From: Candidatus Microgenomates bacterium
GTDB taxonomy: Bacteria; Patescibacteriota; Microgenomatia; Levybacterales; UBA12049
Assembly (NCBI GenBank): GCA_025451755.1
Contig: JANWJT010000016.1
Coordinates: 1 to 38,145, forward strand
Length of the DNA: 38,145 nucleotides
Reading direction: 5' to 3'
Positions within the stretch are counted from its first letter, which is position 1; each line of letters starts with the position of its first letter. The notes beneath the pieces were generated by a model that ran no database searches, was not told the origin of the DNA, and saw only the letters and a program-made list of their open reading frames with translations. A program made the translations under genes and the position numbers. Positions 1-7,397 of this stretch are shown in pieces.

Positions 1-1604
1 ACTTTTGGCAAAAGCTCCTGAACATAAGCTGCATCAGTTAAAGCTCTTACTACTTCAACGAATGTACTTCCCGGCTCATACATTACAGTTAGCATTGCGT
101 TTCTTATTGCATGTTCAAAACGTGGACCAATAATTCCGGTCTGATGAGGATCAAAAAGCTTATACATAAGACCTATAATCGAAGAGACAACATAGTGCTT
201 TTGTTCTTCGGTCTTTGCATCAAGCATGTTAAACCCCATTGGCCTTTGAGTATCTGATGGATCAAAAAGAATAACATCTTCCGAGCGGTTTGATGGCATA
301 AGTTTTAAAATGTCATCTATTAAATCTCCATGAGGATCTATAACAGCAAGACCTTCTCCATTTTTTATATCCTGCATAATCATTGCCTTTAAGAACTCTG
401 ATTTGCCGGTACCGGTTTTTCCAATAACATACATATGTCTTCTCCTGTCATCTATATCTATATGAATTGGTTTGTCTACCCCCCTATACTTACTTCTTCC
501 AAGAAATAATCCTGTTTGGGAAATCTGTGCAGGAGCAGGAGCTCTTTTTGCCGTAACCCAATGGATATGAGGCGTTTCAACACTTTTATTAGGAAAGTGA
601 AATATAGTTGCTAGCTCTTCGTTTGTCAAAACCGAAGTCTGGCCTCTTATAGGCATGTATCTATAAATAAAATCATGCATAAAAAGTCCTTTAAATCTAT
701 GAGAATTTTTTGTAAAAGAATTTAATCCGGTAAATTGACTAAAACTACTTACGATATTATTTAAATGCGCCTGAGCAGATTCGATTGTATTTGAGGAGAC
801 TACAATTCTTATAACAAGATCAAATCCTGGTTTACCGATTTTATTTTCTACCCCTTCAAGTTCTTTTGGATCCGCTGAGTACTTTGCCGTTTCTGGATTT
901 GATTCTGCTTTTTTTGTTCCCGAAATATGACTACGTCCTAATTTTTTCCATTTAGAATCGGCAGGACTAATCATTATTTGAATAGCAGCTCCCTCTCCAT
1001 GGCCCATTTTTGCCAAAACCGATGTAATTGAAGAAAGCGGATCTGTTGAAAGATCTTTAAATACTTTTATAGGCATGTAATTTGAGGATTTAAGGCTTAA
1101 GCTTGCAAAAGCAACCTTTCCATCTTTTGGGAAAATATTATATTCATTTCCTACCGAATATCCTTCTCTTGAAAAATTAGATTCACTTACCTCTTTTATC
1201 TCTGCTTCTGGGTATGCGCCGTTTATTTGTTTTTCTACAAAATCCTTCAGTTTATTTGGAGTATTTACGTAAAAACGAATATCTTCCGGCATTCCGACAA
1301 TTTCAAAAGAAATATGAGGCTGAGAGTTTAAAAAAGAAAATCTCCCTCCTTTTCGAAGTGATGCAAAGCTTGCAAACATTTGTTCTGCTGCATCTATTTT
1401 AACCTCGTTATCACGTGGCATCGAAACTTCAAGAAGAGTTGAACCTAAAGATTCCTTTTCTCTATTTCTATTTCTATACCAAAGGATAAATCCATATCCT
1501 AGAAGAAGGAATAAAAAGAAAATAACAGCCGCGGAAAAAAGAATCAGAAGGAATAGGGAAAAAAAATTTAGTATGCTTGTAGGAGAAAACGTATTTAATG
1601 TCAT
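1..1604 (-). CDS. HerA/TraG-type secretion/conjugation ATPase, membrane-anchored (partial, 3' end off window)
   Basis: Absent from the ORF track because its stop lies beyond base 1; I translated it by hand and about 534 codons are visible. Residues about 10-40 form a hydrophobic membrane anchor, followed by an Arg/Lys-rich stop-transfer stretch. The middle region is a large soluble domain of unknown fold. From about residue 380 comes a RecA-like motor with Walker A GKTGTGKS (395-402) and a Walker B-like LAVIDPHGD with its Asp near 423. This order matches the DUF87/TraG/VirD4-like ATPases common in CPR genomes, which are thought to drive DNA or protein across the envelope as hexamers; that role is inferred. 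The ATG overlaps the stop of the upstream gene as ATGA, which supports the start and shared translation. The exact subfamily (HerA, VirB4 or TraG) cannot be settled without the missing C-terminus. Confidence 0.82.
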   Translation of the reverse strand, partial: MTLNTFSPTSILNFFSLFLLILFSAAVIFFLFLLLGYGFILWYRNRNREKESLGSTLLEVSMPRDNEVKIDAAEQMFASFASLRKGGRFSFLNSQPHISFEIVGMPEDIRFYVNTPNKLKDFVEKQINGAYPEAEIKEVSESNFSREGYSVGNEYNIFPKDGKVAFASLSLKSSNYMPIKVFKDLSTDPLSSITSVLAKMGHGEGAAIQIMISPADSKWKKLGRSHISGTKKAESNPETAKYSADPKELEGVENKIGKPGFDLVIRIVVSSNTIESAQAHLNNIVSSFSQFTGLNSFTKNSHRFKGLFMHDFIYRYMPIRGQTSVLTNEELATIFHFPNKSVETPHIHWVTAKRAPAPAQISQTGLFLGRSKYRGVDKPIHIDIDDRRRHMYVIGKTGTGKSEFLKAMIMQDIKNGEGLAVIDPHGDLIDDILKLMPSNRSEDVILFDPSDTQRPMGFNMLDAKTEEQKHYVVSSIIGLMYKLFDPHQTGIIGPRFEHAIRNAMLTVMYEPGSTFVEVVRALTDAAYVQELLPK

Positions 1605-2029
1605 ATTGGTTTTTGTAAGGACTCTTCTTGATTAAATTTTGATTTTTTAATCTGTCTTAAAACTGTATTTGCAAGCCAAGTGATCGCATCTGAGATCTTG
1701 TTTTTTTTAGCAGCGGCTATTTCTACTTGAGTAAGTGGTGATTTAAAATTCGACGGAGCTGCGTATGTCACTGGCTCCGTTGGCTTATCGGAAACTCTTA
1801 CTTCAACCCTTGCATGCTCCTGAGGCAACTGCGGAGCTTGTGGAACTTCCTTAACTCCAATTTCATTAAGTTCAGCAGAAATTTCTATTTTTTTTTCGTG
1901 TGGACTTACAAGGTCATGCGATAAAGGCTCTACTTCTTTACCAGGAACACCAACAGCTGGAGAAACAGGTAAAGTCTGGTCACTTGTAGCAACTGCCGGT
2001 TGATCTGCCTGATCTTTAGTAGGATCCAT
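1601..2029 (-). CDS. Hypothetical protein with a disordered Pro/Glu-rich N-terminus
   Basis: 142 residues that I do not recognise. The first 90 or so are rich in Pro, Glu, Val and Ser with no hydrophobic segment and are probably disordered. The last 45 contain a basic amphipathic stretch (AAAKKNKISDAITWLANTVL) that looks helical. There is no signal peptide and no cysteine. The stop overlaps the start of the downstream ATPase by 4 nt (ATGA), so the two are probably translationally coupled and the product may be an accessory of that machine; this is inference from position only. No clear Shine-Dalgarno site precedes the ATG. Confidence 0.6.
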   Translation of the reverse strand: MDPTKDQADQPAVATSDQTLPVSPAVGVPGKEVEPLSHDLVSPHEKKIEISAELNEIGVKEVPQAPQLPQEHARVEVRVSDKPTEPVTYAAPSNFKSPLTQVEIAAAKKNKISDAITWLANTVLRQIKKSKFNQEESLQKPI

Positions 2030-2088
2030 ATCTAATTCATGATATCACGAAAGGCAATAAGTGTCATTATATTTCCCTAACAGTTTTA

Positions 2089-3213
2089 TTATGCAGTTAA
2101 AGCAGGAGAGGACTTCTTTTCACTCGTATCGCAACACGAAACATTATCGCTTCCACAATGCTGGCAACTAGAAAGTAGTTCGTTCTCAGGTCTTAAATTT
2201 GTCATTCCACAATCAGGACATGCGAATGTTCTTTTTCCATATTTATCTTCGGGCTGAGTGCTAAAAATAGAGCTGCTTTCTCCGCTTGCACTAAATCCAC
2301 AACTTCCTCCTACAACTGGCGGAGTAATATTTCCATACCTTTCAAAAATCACCTGTGGAGTTTTTTCAAAAACTATTTTAGGAGCTTTTTCTTTACCAAA
2401 AATATAATCTTTTTCTTCCAAAACGCGATTTTCGATTGCATATCTTGCTTTAATAAGTTCTTGATCAGAAGCATTTTCTCTGACAAGCTGAATGAATCCT
2501 CCAACCAAAGGCATTACCAAAGGAATAAGCTTGTCACGCCATTCAATATTAAACTTTTCTGTTTCTCCTATGAGGGTTATTATGTCATCCGATGTTTGAA
2601 TAGTATCTGATTGCCTAATAATTGTTGGATTTGCTAAAAAGTCTGTATCTTTATCGTAATTTTGGACATTTTTGTCGAAGTATTTTAAATATTCTTTGTG
2701 TTCTTCTATTCCTAGCTCATTTCTGTAAGGAATGATCCTTAAGCTTTTTCCCTCTTCTGGATCTTCCAAAACCTGAGCAATAAATGTAAAACTATGCGTT
2801 CCATATCCGTCTTCCTTAGATCCTGGAGGACTAACCCATAATGCCATTGTTCCTACGGGCGCATATGCAAGCTCGTCTTGCAATTTTTGAAAACCCAAAC
2901 ACTCTGCAACTTCTCTTTTTACCGAAAGCCCTCTTTCTTGTCTATAGTCAATTGCTTTTCTGTACACATTTATAATTGGTCCCGGATCTGCATGAGGAGA
3001 TTCCAAATAAGTTTCTCCGACATCGCTTGTTTTGATTGAATAAAAGAACTCATCATACTTTGCGCCTAATCTGTATTCTCCCAGATATCTCAATATATTT
3101 TCACTAATATTTCCTTCTCTCCTCTTAGTAATTTCTTCTTGAGAGTATCCTTGGGGAACTGGCGCATGATAATTTGCTGTATCAAAACCTACTGTATATG
3201 CTTCTGTTCTCAT
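2089..3213 (-). CDS. Hypothetical protein with a C-terminal zinc ribbon
   Basis: 374 residues with no family that I recognise. Residues 1-300 are soluble mixed alpha/beta with many acidic and aromatic residues and no membrane segment. Near residue 305 there is a Gly/Ser/Cys-rich stretch (VVGGSCGFSASGESSS). Near residues 333-358 a four-cysteine zinc ribbon is clear: CPDCGMTN, then CQHCGSDN about 18 residues later. A further CC pair follows at the end (VSCCDTS). The ribbon suggests nucleic-acid or protein binding, but that is inference. The ATG has an AGAGGT Shine-Dalgarno about 8 nt upstream. It lies upstream of the 1601-2029 gene on the same strand with a 59-nt gap, so it may lead the operon ending in the ATPase. 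Confidence 0.65.
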   Translation of the reverse strand: MRTEAYTVGFDTANYHAPVPQGYSQEEITKRREGNISENILRYLGEYRLGAKYDEFFYSIKTSDVGETYLESPHADPGPIINVYRKAIDYRQERGLSVKREVAECLGFQKLQDELAYAPVGTMALWVSPPGSKEDGYGTHSFTFIAQVLEDPEEGKSLRIIPYRNELGIEEHKEYLKYFDKNVQNYDKDTDFLANPTIIRQSDTIQTSDDIITLIGETEKFNIEWRDKLIPLVMPLVGGFIQLVRENASDQELIKARYAIENRVLEEKDYIFGKEKAPKIVFEKTPQVIFERYGNITPPVVGGSCGFSASGESSSIFSTQPEDKYGKRTFACPDCGMTNLRPENELLSSCQHCGSDNVSCCDTSEKKSSPALTA

Positions 3214-3240
3214 AAAAATTTACCTCTACGCTTTCCACGC

Positions 3241-3285
3241 CTGTCAAGCAGTCGATCTCCTCACTTTGCTCGTCCGGTCCAAATT
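3241..3285. repeat. GC-rich micro-repeat at the end of the adenosyltransferase gene
   Basis: Read on the minus strand, this stretch holds GGACGAGCAAAGTGAGGAGA, which resembles the short GC-rich GAGC(A/G)AAG(C/T)GAGG elements that recur in CPR genomes and stands out from the AT-rich surroundings. It supplies the last codons (TGRAK) and stop of the adenosyltransferase gene. A related string (gagcaaagcgaag) occurs near 33535. Calling it a dispersed element is inference from composition and partial similarity. Confidence 0.35.
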
Positions 3286-3800
3286 GTTTCTTTTTGATTT
3301 TCTTTCATATTTATAAAACGCGACATTGTTAAAAATAAATCGGACAATCTATTTATGTAAACGATTATATCACTCTGTACTTTTTCTTTAGAAGACAAAC
3401 TTACCATTTTTCTTTCGGCTCTGCGAGTTATAGTTCTTGCAATATGTAAAGATGATCCTCCCACTCCTCCTCCTGGCAAAATAAAATTAAAAAGCGGTGG
3501 TAATTCTTTAGTCATTTTATCGATTAGATTTTCAAATTCTTTTGTTCTTTTTGAAAGATCTATTTTTTGATTAGGATTTGCCAAAGCAGCGCCTACTTCA
3601 AACAGGTCAGATTGAATCTTTACCAATTCTTTTCGGATTTCAGATTCAGAATTTCGGATTTGTGATATAGCAAAACCTATCGTACTATTTAGTTCATCAA
3701 CTGTACCGATTGCTTCTATTCGAGGGCTAGCTTTCGAGATTCTAATGCCTGAGTAAAGCCCTGTTTCTCCTTTGTCTCCTGTTTTTGTATAAATTGGCAT
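3261..3800 (-). CDS. Cob(I)yrinic acid a,c-diamide / cobalamin adenosyltransferase, PduO type
   Basis: Transfers the adenosyl group of ATP to cob(I)alamin to make adenosylcobalamin in the cytoplasm. The protein opens with MPIYTKTGDKGETGL, the typical ATP-binding N-terminus of PduO/CobO2-type enzymes. It continues with EAIGTVDELNSTIG, the RRAER motif and a C-terminal YINRLSDLFLTMSRF helix. I start it at the ATG at 3800 (179 aa, normal for the family) rather than the GTG at 3914 used by the ORF track. The ATG has an AGAGGA site with 7-nt spacing, and the extra 38 codons are a translated riboswitch. It lies directly after nrdJ, whose cofactor it makes. The genome presumably salvages cobalamin, since no synthesis genes are visible here. 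The C-terminal codons come from a GC-rich repeat, and a GATTTCAGATTC-type short repeat lies inside the gene near 3632-3661. Confidence 0.93.
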   Translation of the reverse strand: MPIYTKTGDKGETGLYSGIRISKASPRIEAIGTVDELNSTIGFAISQIRNSESEIRKELVKIQSDLFEVGAALANPNQKIDLSKRTKEFENLIDKMTKELPPLFNFILPGGGVGGSSLHIARTITRRAERKMVSLSSKEKVQSDIIVYINRLSDLFLTMSRFINMKENQKETIWTGRAK

Positions 3801-3807
3801 AAAAAAA

Positions 3808-3813
3808 TCCTCT
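3808..3813 (-). promoter_or_regulatory. Shine-Dalgarno that decides the adenosyltransferase start
   Basis: AGAGGA (minus strand) followed by seven T and then ATG at 3800. It rules in the MPIYTK start and rules out the GTG at 3914. The GAGGA core is complementary to TCCTC at 3828-3832, so the riboswitch expression platform can in principle hide it. Confidence 0.7.
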
Positions 3814-3816
3814 TTT

Positions 3817-3940
3817 GGTTTCCCTAGGAGGACGAAAACAAACTCCAGCTCGGGAAACCTTTGCGTATGTAGTTTTCTGGATTTAACAGTAGCGGCTCTT
3901 CCATCGAATTTCACGATGTTTACCTACATACAGGTTTTAT
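3817..3940 (-). promoter_or_regulatory. Candidate cobalamin (AdoCbl) riboswitch with translational expression platform
   Basis: The minus-strand leader has the conserved cobalamin-aptamer core. GTGAAATTC is closed by CATCG/CGATG (the P4-like arm), and CCGCTACTGTTA matches the family's CCGCCACTGTnA. A 9-bp P3-like helix, TGTATGTAG with CTACATACG, encloses them. The downstream part is a long hairpin, GGTTTCCC (3852-3859) with GGGAAACC (3817-3824), with inner GGAG/CTCC pairing. The TCCTCC at 3827-3832 can pair either inside this hairpin or with the Shine-Dalgarno GAGGA, a classic switch for translation control. AAACC near 3933-3937 could also compete for GGTTT. A canonical B12 box is weak (GAGCTGGAG at most), so the subclass is unclear. 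A TACAAT at 3941-3946 is a possible -10; it would start the RNA near 3934, so the AAACC pairing is uncertain. Confidence 0.72.
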
Positions 3941-3962
3941 ATTGTACTACTTTTTATTTTGT

Positions 3963-3976
3963 CCCGCCATGGCGGG
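3963..3976. repeat. Perfect 14-bp palindrome CCCGCCATGGCGGG
   Basis: A perfect GC-rich palindrome in an AT-rich gap, between the nrdJ stop and the riboswitch leader of the adenosyltransferase. It sits where the -35 of the leader's promoter would be if TACAAT at 3941-3946 is the -10. It lacks a U-tract on the minus strand, so it is not a standard terminator. It may be an operator, a processing hairpin between nrdJ and the adenosyltransferase, or one of the dispersed palindromic elements. Confidence 0.6.
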
Positions 3977-3982
3977 ATTAGT

Positions 3983-6460
3983 CTAACACTCTGAATATCC
4001 ACAGCTATAGCATTTTCTGCAACCTTCTTCGTAAGCCAGACTTCCGCCACCGCACTCAGGGCAAAGATCGTAAAGGCTTGTTCCGCTCATTTCATGACTA
4101 TTATCTTCTCCCATAATCCCGCTTGCCTTTCCAACTAATGATAGCTGTTGTAATTCTATAATATCGGAAGTTTTTTCACTTTCTATTTTTCCGTTTCCGT
4201 TAGATATTCCATTTCCGTTTGCTGTAGTTTTGGTATGTTCATTGGTTTCTACTTCAACTTTATTTATGTCACTACTTATAGGCGTTGCCGAAACATTTCT
4301 ATCTTCAACTTTACCATTAACTGCAAAATCAAAATGCATAGCAAGTACTTTTGCAACTCCGTCCGGAAGAGATCTTACTTTATCTTTTCCAAATCCGACA
4401 CTTCGTGCCCCTCCGATTCCCGCAAGCTGCGCAACCACTTGTCTTATTTTCTCCCTTGGAGAAAGCCCTCCCAGGAGTCTTAGATTTAGAGAAATGGTAC
4501 GCCCCAGAGCATCGGCCATTGCTGCAACATCAGATCCTGATTTTCCAATTGTTATAAAAACTTCAAATGGCTCTCGGTTTTCATTATGATTAATAGTAAT
4601 GTATGTTTTTCCAACAGGTGTTTGAATTTGATATGTTACTCCTTCAAGCTGCATTGGCCTTGGAACAACTGGCTTATGTCCGACTGCTGGAAGAATTTCG
4701 AGCTTAACATCCTCTGGTTTTTTATCTTCAATTCTTGAGAGAACCCCTTCTCTGGAACCATCTCTCATATAGGTTACTCCCTTAAGTCCCAAATCATAAG
4801 CTGTCATATATAGAGTCTTTACATCTTCAATTGTGTGGGAATTTGGAGCATTTACTGTTTTAGAAATAGATGCATCTATATACTTTTGGGCAATTGCCTG
4901 AACTTGTGCATGCTCAAGAGGAGTTAGATCATTCGCCGAAACAAAATAATCTGGCTTTTCCTCATTTGGGTTATCTTTTTTCCACTGTTCAAAAAGCGGA
5001 TGGTACATAATATGTTCTCCGGTTCTATCTTTTCTCATAAAAGTGAATTCATAGACTGGCTCAATTCCCGAAGTAACACCAGACAAAAGAGAGGTGGTTC
5101 CTGTTGGAGCAATAGTTAACAAAACCGCATTTCTTATTCCATTTTTTGCAATCTTTTTCTGAATTTCTTTTGGCAATTCTTTAATATGATAACCTTCTAA
5201 ATATTTTGCTTTATTGAATTTTGGAAATTCTCCTTTTTCTTTTGCAATTTCGCAAGATTCTTCATATGCGCTATTTCGTAAGGTTTCAAAAATTTTGTCT
5301 ATAGTTGGAAGAGATTCTTCGGCTCCATATCGAAGCTTCATTTTAATAAGGGTGTCTCCAAGACCCATTATTCCAAGACCCGTTCTTCTTATATCTTTGG
5401 CTATTTTCTCGTTTTGTTTAAAGAAATAGTAAGTTTTATCTATAACGTTATCCAGAAATCTCATTGCGGTCTTAACATCTTCAGAAAAACTTTTGTAGTC
5501 AAATTTCTCGTCTTTTACATAAACTGCCAAGTTCATTGCTCCCAAATTGCATACTGCCCAGCCTCCTAACGGCTGTTCTCCGCAGGGATTTGTTGCGATT
5601 AATTTTTCAAAATACCAGGTGTTGCTTCTTTTATTACTTCTTTCAAGAAAATGAAGACCGGGCTCTGCGCTTCTCCATGCTGCTTCGCAGATTAAATTCC
5701 AAAGTTCTCGTGCTTTTACAGTTTTATGTACTTTTACCTTGCCGCCTATTTTCTTCCAATCATCTATTTCTCCGTTCCATTTTGTATCGTATTTTGGATC
5801 ATCTAAGTCTGGGTAAACTAAATCCCAATCTTTATCTTTTTTAACTGCCTCCATGAAGTTATCGGAAATGCAAACAGAAAGATTCGCTCCGTTTATTTTA
5901 GAAAGATCCTGTTTTACAGTTATAAATTCTTCAACATCCGGGTGCCAGTCCCAAAGCATAAGCATTGTTGCTCCGCGTCTTGTACCCCCTTGCTGAACGA
6001 CATCATGAGTTGCGTAAGAAAATAGTCCTGCCCAAGTTACAGGACCAGAAGACGTGCCATTTACTTTTTTAACCCTTGCTCCTCTTGGCCTTAAAGATGA
6101 AAGATTAAGACCAACTCCTCCTGATCTTGATTGAATTTCTACCAATTGTTTTAAAGATTCCAAAATTCCTTCTCGTGAATCTTTTGGAGATGGAATTACA
6201 AAACAATTAAAGTAAGTTACCTGATAATTTGTTCCTGCACCAGACAAAATCCTTCCACCAGGAACAAATTTAAAGTCCTTCATTACACCGTAGAATTTTT
6301 TCTCCCAATGAGCTCTTTTTGTTTTACTTTCGTTTCCGGCAATACCCTTTGCTACTCTTCTCCACATTTGCTCAGGATTATTTTCTAAGAGCTCTCCTTT
6401 TACGCCCTTTAAAGCGTACCTATCTAAAAATACTTTTTTTCTTATTCCATCAAGTTTCAT
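3983..6460 (-). CDS. nrdJ: Adenosylcobalamin-dependent (class II) ribonucleotide reductase
   Basis: Reduces ribonucleotides to deoxyribonucleotides using a thiyl radical made from AdoCbl; cytoplasmic, oxygen-tolerant. Visible hallmarks are one redox Cys in YFNCF (C86), the catalytic N-C-E set in NPCGEQP (N291, C293, E295), the partner Cys in WAVCNLG (C304), and the phosphate-binding loop LTIAPTGTTSLLSG. A C-terminal tail, CPECGGG...CRKCYSCGYSEC, supplies the cysteines that re-reduce the active site or bind zinc. At 825 aa it is in the usual range for NrdJ, and no ATP-cone is seen at the N-terminus, which starts directly with MKLDGIRKKVFLDRYA. It follows the DUF6941-like gene by 3 nt and nrdR upstream, so NrdR control is expected. 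The linker before the Cys tail (about 745-785) is low complexity (ANGNGISNGNG). Confidence 0.97.
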   Translation of the reverse strand: MKLDGIRKKVFLDRYALKGVKGELLENNPEQMWRRVAKGIAGNESKTKRAHWEKKFYGVMKDFKFVPGGRILSGAGTNYQVTYFNCFVIPSPKDSREGILESLKQLVEIQSRSGGVGLNLSSLRPRGARVKKVNGTSSGPVTWAGLFSYATHDVVQQGGTRRGATMLMLWDWHPDVEEFITVKQDLSKINGANLSVCISDNFMEAVKKDKDWDLVYPDLDDPKYDTKWNGEIDDWKKIGGKVKVHKTVKARELWNLICEAAWRSAEPGLHFLERSNKRSNTWYFEKLIATNPCGEQPLGGWAVCNLGAMNLAVYVKDEKFDYKSFSEDVKTAMRFLDNVIDKTYYFFKQNEKIAKDIRRTGLGIMGLGDTLIKMKLRYGAEESLPTIDKIFETLRNSAYEESCEIAKEKGEFPKFNKAKYLEGYHIKELPKEIQKKIAKNGIRNAVLLTIAPTGTTSLLSGVTSGIEPVYEFTFMRKDRTGEHIMYHPLFEQWKKDNPNEEKPDYFVSANDLTPLEHAQVQAIAQKYIDASISKTVNAPNSHTIEDVKTLYMTAYDLGLKGVTYMRDGSREGVLSRIEDKKPEDVKLEILPAVGHKPVVPRPMQLEGVTYQIQTPVGKTYITINHNENREPFEVFITIGKSGSDVAAMADALGRTISLNLRLLGGLSPREKIRQVVAQLAGIGGARSVGFGKDKVRSLPDGVAKVLAMHFDFAVNGKVEDRNVSATPISSDINKVEVETNEHTKTTANGNGISNGNGKIESEKTSDIIELQQLSLVGKASGIMGEDNSHEMSGTSLYDLCPECGGGSLAYEEGCRKCYSCGYSEC

Positions 6461-6463
6461 AAT

Positions 6464-6883
6464 TTAATTTGGTAATTTTATATCATTAAGACTATATTTA
6501 TTCTGATCAATCACTTTTAATAAAGTTGATCCAACTTCTTGTTTTTCTTCATTTAGAATGAACCTGTATTCTCCCTCTTCTTTAAAACCAAGACCTGTAA
6601 GCTCTACTATTAAATTGTTTTTACCATTAGGACCAGTAGAAGTATCAAGATTAAAACTGCTTTGCTTACCGGCAAAACCTTTTGATGGTTCAATTTTTAA
6701 AGTTAGCTTATAAGAAGTTGAAGGCACACCGCTAACTGTTGCTACAAAAAATGCACGATGAATTCCACCAGGAAATTGCTGAACTCTTAATTCATCAAAA
6801 ATACCGTTAATATTTAATTTTCCCTCCCGAGATATACTTGCGTAATCGCAAAGCGCTATAATTTCTGTTTTTAATTGTTTCAT
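6464..6883 (-). CDS. DUF6941-like beta-sandwich protein between nrdR and nrdJ
   Basis: 139 residues with no catalytic motif, signal peptide or membrane segment. The pattern CDYASISREGKLNINGIFDEL, then HRAFFVATV and LTLKIEP, then GEYRFIL, resembles the DUF6941 family, a small beta-rich protein of unknown function; I recall this from family patterns and did not search. It sits 1 nt after the nrdR stop and 3 nt before the nrdJ start, so all three are almost certainly one transcript. The position suggests a link to ribonucleotide reduction or simply passenger status. In other genomes this family is not known to me as an RNR partner. Confidence 0.7.
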   Translation of the reverse strand: MKQLKTEIIALCDYASISREGKLNINGIFDELRVQQFPGGIHRAFFVATVSGVPSTSYKLTLKIEPSKGFAGKQSSFNLDTSTGPNGKNNLIVELTGLGFKEEGEYRFILNEEKQEVGSTLLKVIDQNKYSLNDIKLPN

Positions 6884-6884
6884 A

Positions 6885-7334
6885 TTATTTTATTAGTCTT
6901 TTTAATTCTTTCTCGAAATCTTCAACATCTACAAATCTTCTAAAAACACTCGAAAATCTAATATATGCCACTTTATCGATTTTCTTAAGTCTTGTTGCCA
7001 CCAATTGCCCTATTTTTTTACTGTCTACTTCTACCGAATCTGCTCCCCTCAATTCTCTTTCGATCTCCGTTACTATTCTTTCGATGTCCTCCATCGAGAC
7101 TTTAGTTTTTTCGCAAGATCTTATTATTCCTCTTTTTAATTTATCTCTGTCAAACTGCTCTCTTCTTGCGTCTTTTTTTATAACTACTAAATTTATGTTC
7201 TCAACTCTCTCGTAAGTAGTAAATCTTTTTTCGCATTTTAAACATTCTCTTCTTCTTCTAATAGTTCCTAAATCTTCACTATCTCTTGTTTCTACAACTT
7301 CTGTTTCGGACAATCCGCAGTAGGGACATTTCAT
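6885..7334 (-). CDS. nrdR: Transcriptional repressor NrdR
   Basis: Represses ribonucleotide reductase genes when (d)ATP levels are high. The N-terminal zinc ribbon is intact (C3, C6, C31, C34: CPYC...CLKC) with the basic RRRRE segment that contacts DNA. Residues about 49-137 form the ATP-cone (VIKKDARREQFDRDKLKRGI ... FRRFVDVEDF). At 149 aa it is typical for the family. It heads the operon with the DUF6941-like gene and nrdJ. A candidate NrdR box lies 64 bp upstream, which implies autoregulation together with nrdJ. Confidence 0.97.
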   Translation of the reverse strand: MKCPYCGLSETEVVETRDSEDLGTIRRRRECLKCEKRFTTYERVENINLVVIKKDARREQFDRDKLKRGIIRSCEKTKVSMEDIERIVTEIERELRGADSVEVDSKKIGQLVATRLKKIDKVAYIRFSSVFRRFVDVEDFEKELKRLIK

Positions 7335-7374
7335 AAAATCTAGATTGAGACTGCTAAATGCGGACCGCCGAATT

Positions 7375-7380
7375 AATATA
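7375..7380 (-). promoter_or_regulatory. Candidate -10 box of the nrdR-nrdJ operon
   Basis: TATATT on the minus strand, about 40 nt before the nrdR ATG. With a 17-nt spacer, the -35 position (7398-7403) falls inside the candidate NrdR box, which fits repression by promoter occlusion. The -35 itself (TAGTGT) is poor. Confidence 0.4.
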
Positions 7381-7397
7381 ACTTATCAACGATCTCA

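Noticed and set aside
1-3213. Conjugative plasmid or integrated element
   Set aside because: Only a HerA/TraG-type ATPase is seen; no relaxase, integrase or att sites, and such ATPases are chromosomal in many CPR.
3801-3914. N-terminal extension of the adenosyltransferase from the GTG at 3914
   Set aside because: The family starts at MPIYTKTGD, the ATG at 3800 has a good ribosome site, and the extension is explained by riboswitch structure.
4230-4589. 119-aa and other plus-strand ORFs opposite nrdJ
   Set aside because: Antisense shadows of the conserved nrdJ reading frame.
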